From positions 1,113,443 through 1,177,442 of the forward strand of contig NW_003314314.1 of the NCBI RefSeq assembly GCF_000143415.4: DNA of 64,000 bases. The letters are read 5' to 3'. The notes under the pieces are model-generated. The model was not told the origin of the DNA. It did no database searches and saw only the letters and a list, made by a program, of their open reading frames with translations. Source of the stretch: Selaginella moellendorffii (lineage: Eukaryota; Streptophyta; Lycopodiopsida; Selaginellales; Selaginellaceae). Of the stretch, positions 55,856-64,000 are shown piece by piece (the stretch's first letter is position 1; each line of letters begins with the position of its first letter). The position numbers and the translations under genes are program-made.

Positions 55856-56291
55856 ATGGCGGGAGACGACGACGCCGCAAATGTTCGTGTCAGGCTGCTC
55901 GTCAAGGCGGTCCCGGTTCGGAATTACCTGGTAGGTAAGAGAGCACGAAGGCCCCCTTCATTTTCACCTGCTGCGTTGCCACCTTTACAGGAGGATAATG
56001 TTGTGCCCTTGCTCATGCAAGGGATGCAAAGCTTGATTGTGGATAGGTTTGTATACATACATATATGCCTTGTTACAAGTGGAGTCTTTCAGGCCTCCCA
56101 ACCCGGTTGGGTACTTGGGTGAGTTTCTGGTGCGGAATGACCCCATGAGACCACCAGAACCCGAGAAGAAGACAGAATGCGAGCACTGCGCACACTCTCC
56201 GCCGCCGCTGCCGACTCCTCCAGCTACAGAAGCTCCCAAGACAGACGAAGCTACCCCGGACGGAGACTCCGCAGCAGCACCACCAGCATAA
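55856..56291 (+). CDS. DPY30: DPY-30 homologue, COMPASS histone methyltransferase subunit
   Basis: ATG at 55856 (MAGDDDAANVRVRLLVKAV). Exons 55856-55930, 55991-56046 and 56093-56291; introns are 60 and 46 bp. Exons 2-3 encode the Dpy-30 dimerisation motif (NVVPLLMQGMQSLIVDR, then PPNPVGYLGEFLVRND), followed by a short acidic/proline-rich tail (PPPLPTPPATEAPKTDE). In COMPASS/MLL complexes this motif binds ASH2L and supports H3K4 methylation (established). Dpy-30 motifs also occur in axonemal proteins, but this short protein looks like the core nuclear subunit. No defect seen. Confidence 0.88.
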
Positions 56292-56433
56292 ATAACGTTC
56301 AGCCTAGTCGTCGTCCCCATGAAAATACAATTCCCTTGTACGATGCCGTACGGAGCCGTGTGCCTCTTGACGTGGCGCCAAACATTTAAACATTTGAAGT
56401 CGCGCCTCTTGCCAAGCCCTAATATACAGGAGG

Positions 56434-57193
56434 ATGAGGAGGAAGAAGAGGCCGCACAAGAAGCGTGCCCGGAAGCGCAGCAGGGTTTGCGGGAAGCGTA
56501 AGGGGAAAACGATTTGTAAGGGTGAAATGATCTGCAGCGACAGTGGCCTTGAGGCAATTAAGAAGCGCGTCGAGGTAGCAACCAGCAACAAGGAGGACGA
56601 GCCGACGTCCGCCACAGCGGGGGCATCAGCGTGTGGGATTTGCTTTACGGACGATAGAGAGAGGGGGAAGCTGGATTGTTGTGACCATTTCTTTTGTTTT
56701 GGGTGTATTGTGGAGTGGTCAAAGCTGGAGTCTCGATGCCCGATGTGTAAGCAGAGATTCATGACGATTGTAAGGTCCACTCATCCTGGACAGCCTGCCA
56801 GCCGAAGCCGAACCATTCATGTGCCTATGCGCGATCAGGTACTTGGCTTTCATGATCCACCAGCGCGATTCTAACTTTGGACTCCAGGTCTATGAGCCCT
56901 CGGACGAAGAAGTCCGGGATCTAAGCGATCCGTATGCAAACATTGTGTGCGTTCAATGCCAAGAGATTGGTGACGAGGGCCTTCTCCTCTTGTGTGATTT
57001 GTGTGATTCGGCAGCACATACTTATTGCGTGGGTCTGGGAGTTTCAGTTCCTAGGGGCGACTGGTTTTGCCAATGCTGTAGGGCTTCTTTTCTAGGGAGC
57101 CCCAACCTTAGCATTACTGCTGCTCCCACTCAAGAACATCAGCCTTCTGCCCACCAACATGCCCAGCAACAACACCCGCTCGAAACCACCTAA
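56434..57193 (+). CDS. RING and PHD finger protein
   Basis: ATG at 56434 with a very basic N-terminus (MRRKKRPHKKRARKRSR), probably nuclear. Exons 56434-56838 and 56888-57193; the intron is 49 bp. Exon 1 holds a C3HC4 RING (CGICFTDD, CCDHFFCFGC, CPMCKQRF). Exon 2 holds a C4HC3 PHD finger (CVQCQEIGDEGLLLLCDLCD, HTYCVGLG, WFCQCC) and a His/Gln-rich tail. The RING-then-PHD order resembles PHRF1-type proteins, suggesting a chromatin-linked E3 ubiquitin ligase; substrate unknown. Same strand as DPY30, 142 bp apart. Converges with the SFI1-like gene. Confidence 0.85.
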
Positions 57194-57305
57194 ACAGCAA
57201 ACGTGAAGAGGGAGAGAAAGAAAAAAAGAAAGAAGAACACAGCAGATTAAACATGGCTAGCAACTACATGGCATTTGCCATTTTATTAACTTTGGCGAGT
57301 ACGGC

Positions 57306-60300
57306 TTAAGTTTCTTTCCAGTTGTGATGCTCCACCATGCACCGAATCCACGCAACTCCACCATTCGGCAGTTCGTATGGCCATCCTTCGGTCGCAACGA
57401 CTCCATCGTAGACACCCCTTTCCAAACTCATGTGTCTTGTTGTTGCAACGTTGAGTGTGACAGTGCTTTCTTTGCCGCTACTCCCACAAGATTCAGCACC
57501 ATTGTCTGAAGTTGCTGTGTTTACAACCTGTTGTTGATCCTGAGGACGAGCAACGTTACCACCGCCGTTATCCTCCTCACTGTGCTTCAACTCCTGAATA
57601 ATCAAGTGCTGCTGTGCAGCATGTTGACGTTGATAGGCACTCATGCTCTGCCTGTAGTGCCTCTCAGAAGGAGGCATTTCAGAGTGGAGCTGGTGCTCAT
57701 TTTTCCTTAAATCCGTAGGATTGATGTTCCTGTTATTATAAACCTGGATGCTTCCTCGTAATTTTGCTGCCGAGTCGATGGAAGCCCTTGTGTAGTGACG
57801 CCATGCGGAAAAGTAATCTATGAGCTTATGTTTCTTATACGCTGCCTCAGCAGACCAGAGTCTTTCCCTTCGCTTGTTTCTTTAAAAAAAAAAAGATAAC
57901 AGGTTTTTTAGGCCAGCAAACAAAATCGTATCACTTAACAGACCTTTGATTTGCGTAGTCTCCCCAGGCATTCATTATCTCACGTATGGTCTCCCAGAAT
58001 TGACCAGCTTGGATTAACTCCAGGCACTCCTTCAAGACTCGAACTCGCTCGTGATTATACCGCAACAGTGCTTTCCACTGGAGCCAAGCTTTCTTCAAGC
58101 ATCTGCTCTCCGCGACTTTAGCCGCCTCAAACTCGTACTTTTGATTTGCTTTAATTCTCGACCAGCTGGCTCTTCTCCACAGCACAAATGAATTTCTTTT
58201 TACTGTCAGCATCCATTTCCACTTGACATGCCTGAATGTTCGAGATTGTGTGACCAGTGCTTGCCAATGTGACCAAATATAGCGCTTCAACTGCACCTTC
58301 CATTTGTTCAACAGAGCCATCGCGGTCCTGCTAAGCTGCGTTTTGCATTTCCAAACCAGAAGTATTCCATGCAAAAGCTCAGTTTTCTGCCTCCGTTCCC
58401 TGCACGATAAAAAAACATTGAATCGTAGAAAGGACTGTGACCACTTACGTCCGACTTGCCATTCCCATCGCCTCACGTTGAATTAGCCTTTGCTGATAAT
58501 GCTCTTCTCGGCGAACTGCAATCCCTCTAACAAGGCCATGCCACGCCCATATAATTCGCTTCTCCAAAGACTGCAGGATGATAAAGGTGACTTGTTTTTG
58601 CTTACATCTCCAGAATGCTCCTTGTTCTGAATGATCTATCCATTTCTGAAGATATATAAACTTAAGTTAGTTCACAGAGTGTTTTCTCTTACCTTAAAAC
58701 ATCGGTAAACAAGGCACTGTGACTGATAGCGTGATTTCTTGGTACATGCTTGCCAGAAAGGAAAATAACTCTTTTTGACCATCACTCGATGATAGTATGA
58801 GATATGGGATTCCACACTTCTTAAGTCCTTCCTGAATGGAATTCAATAGTTTAGCGTAGCCAAACTATGCATGTGTTTACCTGCCACGAAACCCCAGCTT
58901 CCAGGTGCTCAATGTTCGCTGTGAAGACCTCCGTTTAAATGCCCAATTGCGCTCTCGAAGTTTTTTCATAATAGCACTGTGTGAATACCATCCCTGCATA
59001 TCAGCTTGTGGACATGATTCACTGTGAAACTTATTGTCCTTTTTACCTTCAAAATAATGCTCGAAAGACGTTGACGATGCCAGCATGCCGCTGTTGCAGC
59101 TTTTTTGCTTTCCTTATGCGTCTCAAATGCTTTTAGCACCTGTCAGTGACGTGTTCGTTTGAGAAACAACGCATGGAGTCGCTCACTTGTCTTTTGATAT
59201 GCCAATGCTCCTCTGTAAGTTGGTGGAACGATCTCAGAGTCCGTAACAACAAACGTTGCTCATGTAGGTGCTTCAACTGTGTCATGGTTACTTTTTCTTC
59301 GGACGACATGTAGGCTTCCATTGACCATGCGTTGAAAACTAGCCTCTTACAAGTCTTGCGCAACTTGTCTCTAGCGTTGGCATAAAGATTTCGTTTTTGC
59401 TGCTGCCCTGTCTTCCACTCCAAAAGCTTTCTAGCCACAGTTCTCAAAATGAACCGTCTTCGAAAGTCACAAGCTTTTTCCATTTGTCTCTTGCATAACA
59501 GATGCTTATGTGCTACACACTCCCAATGTCTCAGTGTCAAGCGGGCCGCGTAATTCTTCCTTTTGCTTGCAACTGCTAGCTGGACAAGTTGTAGCTTCTT
59601 TGAGCATTTAGTTGCATCAAACCTAAACATCATGATTTGTTACACCCAGGTATAGCACTTCCCACCCACTTTACCATTTAACGTATTGTTTCCGCTTTCT
59701 CCGTTGCATGAAATAAGTGAGAACCTTCTTTAGGAAAACGCTGTGGCTCACTAGCCGGCGCCATCTCGCAAATGTATGGAGGAGCTAAAACAGATATTAG
59801 AACCATTGGCAAGTTCCTGCCCCAATTCCAACCTGCTCATATCGAAGCTTTGAAGTAGCCATGGCTTGTTTTGCCCGGACATGTTTCGCCTTGAAGTTTA
59901 AAATGTTAATAATATCTACTGCCTTGGAAACTTACCATTCGGGTGATATCCTGCCATGCAAGAAACGCGTTCCTTGCAAACTTGTAAAACGCACGCCCTT
60001 TTATCTGGAATCAGCAAACATATGGTTTTTTGTTTTTTTTAAAGAAAAATTTCAAGGGAAATACCATTTCTTCCGCCAATCTTTTCCTTTTCATTCTTGT
60101 AACAAACGATTTCCAGGTACCATGAAAATGCTTCAAAAGGGAACGCCTACGAATTTCAGATGCCACTCTTAAACACTAGTGAAGTTAAGATCAGACAAAT
60201 GATCTAGGAAAGCGGTTTAAGACCACCCACCTTTTTCTTGTGAGTGTTAGACACCCAGATATGAAAAGTTTTAAAAAGCTGTGTCCTGTTTTGACGTTGC

Positions 60301-63300
60301 TGGAGGAATGCAACTGAGAAAGGCGCACGACACATGTCAAATATTTGCTAATGTTTTTTGTCGCCTACCATTTTTCTCTTGAACATTCCTTTCCTTTGTA
60401 AACAAAAGCCAAAACTGAATTGCTGTTTGAAGGCACGAATATTCAATGCGGATTTTTAAACCTGTTAACTGTTGAAGCTTAACTCTGTTGTCCTTCAGCT
60501 AAAACGAAGTCAAAGTAGCAGTAAGTATCAAGAAACGGCCAGCTTCTTACCACATGTAGCCATCCAAAGAATGCCTTCTGAAAATTCAAAAGTCTATAGT
60601 AAGAATGTGCCTTTTCATTTGCCAAAGCCAGATCCTAAGCAATATAGAGGGTCTGTTAATAATGCTAGGAAATTTAAGGAATATCACCTTGACACCAGCT
60701 ACAAATGTTTGCCATCCAATCCACACTAAGTTGTACAGCTTACTTTCAAAGTGGAGCATTCCCTGGACACTTATTTCTTCAAAGTGTTTTTTCTCTCTGC
60801 AAAGATGTGTCATATGATGCAACGCCTTGACTGTCAGTGAAACAAACTAGATCTGAATGGCAGCAAAGTGATATGACATTCTTACCTTGCAACCGTAGCT
60901 TTTTAGCAAGCTTGCAAAAATTGTGTTTTCTTGCAAAGTAAGCAGCGGTTCGAAAGTTAAGAAAACTCTTTAGTAACAGTTTTCTTGAAAGGTGATTCAA
61001 TGCAAGTAGGTTATTTTCTCTTTGCCAGGCTTTCATTTTATACCAGTGCCTCCATATTTCAAAAATCGCAAATGTTGAGTGGCATGTCCAGCAGCGTAGA
61101 AGAACCCCACCAGTGTTCCAATTGTCGGGGCGCTTTTGCAATCCTTCCTGAACCTGCAACGGCCTAAACTTTGTGCATGGGAAACATAAAATTATACCCG
61201 AGCAACAAGCAGCTTTTCAGAATGTCTTGCACATGTGGACTTCCTCCACTTTCTTAAAAATGTCTGAACCATGTTCTGCATGTGTCCTGCTTCGAGGAAT
61301 CTATACTTGGACCTTTTCTGGCTGTGCACCACGAGCGCATAAAAAAAATCGCGAGTAGAAACAATAGTGTCATTTCTACAGGATAAATAATTAATGAATT
61401 ATTTATAGACGTACACCCTGACAATACCTCGGTGGCTCTATGTTCTTACAATACTTTATCCAGTAAGTAAATGTATCCCTAAGGACCTTCAGCTGCCAGT
61501 AATCGTAAGCTGCACGTAATTTCTCCCTTTTGTCCTGTGATAACTAACAAGAGGGAGGGATTGAATTACATTGCAAAACATCGTCACGTACCACAGTGTG
61601 CTCCGATAAAACCCNNNNNNNNNNNNNNNNNNNNNNNNNNNNNNNNNNNNNNNNNNNNNNNNNNNNNNNNNNNNNNNNNNNNNNNNNNNNNNNNNNNNNN
61701 NNNNNNNNNNNNNNNNNNNNNNNNNNNNNNNNNNNNNNNNNNNNGCCAGTTTTGCCAGACCAAAACCTTCCTCTTCTCCATATGAAATCGATTCATAATG
61801 ATAGAATTCTGTATAAGAACAGGACATTAAAATCCATACGACTTTAAAATACATGCCTGCTTCCTGGCTAAAGATTTAGAAGTCCAGTCCTTCCACCGAT
61901 GTAAAGCCCTTTTGCAATGCCAGAAGAAGAAATGTCTAATGCTGAAAAATGTTTCAAGTGAGTTCAATGTTACAGCTAGTACACGTGGGAAACCTGGAGA
62001 CAGCAAGCACTTTCTTTAAATTTTGATGTGAATGCCATTCTCTCCACGCATAAAATGATCGTTTTTTATGGGTTAACAAGTGCAGCATGCGGCATTTTCT
62101 CAACGACTGTTGCCCCTGGCACCATATCGACCAAAATCGAAGCGCTTTCAGTTGGGACGACATTTTTCTCCAATCATATGCCTTTGTCTTTGCATGATGC
62201 AGCTGAATGCTGTAGCACACCCACCTCTGCACATATAGAATGAGCATTTCCTCTTTAAAGCGATGGACTACAAACCTTCCAAGTGTGTAAAATGAAGTGT
62301 TGGCGCCGGTTTTTCCACTTTTGCCAGCAAAGAACAACCGTCGCATTGTGAGTCGCTTTCGCTCGTGCATAAATGTGCCATCCTGAAATGTTCAGCAACA
62401 TCAATTGTTTTCTAATTTGATGGTTGGGTACCAGCCAATGTCAGGCGCTTGCGCATTGCTTGAAGTTTTAAGGTAAAACTACCCAAGTTTATGTTTACGA
62501 AAAGCCTGTCAATATAAACCCTGACTACCTCAGAAAGCCACAACCTCTATAGCTCTCGCGTACCTCTGACGCCAGGCACTCAGATATCTCTTGCTCAAAG
62601 ATAAAGCTCTATGAAAGTTCTGAATCCAAAATAATGATGCAAATTTAATTGCTAAAAAGAAGAGCTTCCTACCAGGTTAACAGCTGGCCCATGGATTTCC
62701 AAAAGTTTTCTAACTTTGTGTCTCCAGGATTTAAATGCCTGATGTTTTACAGCGTCCACTCCTAGCTCCTACCATCAAAACAAGCTTAAATCCATTCGGT
62801 ATTTCTATGCACACTCACATTTATCATATTAATGAAACTTTTCCAGTTTAAAAAATATGTATGAATAAGCCGTCTCTTGCTGAATTCTTTGCTAAGCTCC
62901 ACAAGCTCAAAAGTCCAATCAACATTCTTCCTCCATTTTTCCATGAAGTGCACCAAAAAATGCCTGAACGTCGAATTTAAGAAAATTCAACAATGTCCCA
63001 CACTTACCTCCTGTGCCAAAACGTAGCGTATTCTAGAGTTCCAGATAGATGACGCTGCCAATGTTGGAATGAGTTCAATAATGAACGCTTCTCGTGGAAG
63101 CACACAGCACGCTCCCACAGCCGTATATTTTTATTATAATTTGCCTTGGATCTTTTCAGTTGAAAAACTAATCTGCTATAATCGCAAAAATAAATTAAGG
63201 ATAGAACAGAATGAAATGGATTTGAATAAGAACCTCTGCCAAAGGCTAAATGCTCTCTCGAATGCAGAATTGTTCTGATTGGCTGCAAAACCATTTTGTT

Positions 63301-64000
63301 TAGATTTTTTTTCAAGGACTGGAAGATTACTTTCAGGAACTCCATTCTGAAATAAAGAAGTATATTAGGGCCTGTGTTACAGCATTTTAGCATACATCAC
63401 TAAGGTTACTCATGTGTTTCTTAAAGTCGCGTCCATTGCTTGCATTCTGAGGCATTGTCACGCCAATGTTTAGCGAGTCACGGCATTGCATAGGTTCTCC
63501 TTGCAGTGTGTAGAGTGTGTTACACAATCGAAGGTGTCTATAACCACGATGGAACTGTTGTTTATGGTGGCAACGCCATTGAAGCCAATAAAATAGAAGC
63601 ACCTTATGACTGTGAAAGCCATTCACTTTTAAAAGCAGATCGTTTCTCTGCAGAATATACACTAATTAAAAATATCACACACATATAGTTACCAATATCT
63701 CTTTGTTAAGCTTGTTCCACCAATCATGTTCGGGCCTTAGACTAAGTTTTAAAAGCATTCTATAGTAGAAAGTGTCCTCGGTAGGATCCTGGAGAAGAAG
63801 AAGAATTACGTAGAATCTGTACACATCTGTACACTCTGTACACCTACCAATCCATGTCTTTGTAAGACTGTATCATATGCACGCAAGACATCTGTAAGGC
63901 GGACCTGTGAAAAAGACCATCCTTGTCAGCAGAAGTATGAGGAACGAACTGCTACCTCTGATGATTCCATACGTGCCAAGACATCAGCAAGTCCAAAAAT
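57306..64000 (-). CDS. SFI1-like centrin-binding repeat protein, partial
   Basis: Long minus-strand multi-exon gene running off the right edge. Stop at 57306. Coding pieces are seen at about 57306-57878, 57943-58400, 58500-58670, 58877-59080, 59133-59633, 60780-61150, 61954-62370 and 63004-63390. They are rich in spaced Trp/Leu units such as MALLNKWKVQLKRYIWSHW, LKKAWLQWKALLRY, LTLRHWECVAHKHLL and LKALRFWSIWC. These fit the SFI1 repeat (roughly LL-x-x-F-x-x-W), each binding one centrin at spindle poles or basal bodies (established for the family). The C-terminus is Gln/His-rich without repeats. The assembly gap at 61615-61744 probably hides coding sequence. Exact exon ends were not all resolved. 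Confidence 0.75.
61615..61744. other. Assembly gap (130 N)
   Basis: 130 undefined bases inside the SFI1-like gene. True gap size may differ. Confidence 0.99.

Overview
This is plant nuclear DNA. The evidence is chromodomain-bearing Ty3/gypsy elements primed by initiator-Met tRNA, a short CCCTAAA telomeric tract, and plant-type genes at the right end. The host genes have very small introns: 46, 49, 50, 51 and 60 bp where I could place both splice sites. Introns this small, plus an SFI1-like (centrin/basal-body) gene, suggest a seedless plant such as a Selaginella-like lycophyte. That identification is inference.

1-9242: nested family-1 chromoviruses. Element A (minus) lies inside the pol of element B (plus), and a minus-strand solo LTR with a perfect 5-bp target duplication lies further along B. 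9243-10584: LINE reverse-transcriptase debris. 10585-27729: footprint of a non-autonomous LTR element (LARD-like). Its second LTR is split by a 12.1-kb TIR-bounded element (12907-25049) and by a TRIM (26073-27232), which itself contains a second, smaller TRIM. 27730-33635: fragments of gypsy RT, a family-3 integrase, LTR pieces and a second copy of the first TRIM. 33637-44580: chromoviruses D and E. D's 3' LTR is broken by a family-X solo LTR and then by E. 44581-49660: rearranged LTR, gag and pol pieces and another gypsy integrase. 49661-50848: debris and unassigned sequence. 50849-64000: gene-dense euchromatin with a small conserved protein, a FAM114-like protein, an STK11IP-like LRR protein, DPY30, a RING-PHD protein and a long SFI1-like gene. 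An assembly gap lies at 61615-61744.

The most unusual object is the 12.1-kb element. It has 24-bp TIRs with one mismatch and a 4-bp GGGA target duplication. It carries two divergent gene blocks. One is a minus-strand gene with a ParB/Srx-like segment followed by a segment resembling a degenerate N4/N6 DNA methyltransferase. The other is a plus-strand transposase-like gene of the DUF7869 type. About 25 copies of a near-palindrome with core GGCATGNGGCCNCATGCC are scattered through non-coding parts of this element, and I see essentially none elsewhere in the window. At least three copies lie inside predicted 38-54 bp introns and make up a large share of them.

The second unusual point is that the family-1 chromovirus integrase carries two probable spliceosomal introns (47 and 48-49 bp). 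The first is present at the same site in all three copies that retain the region.
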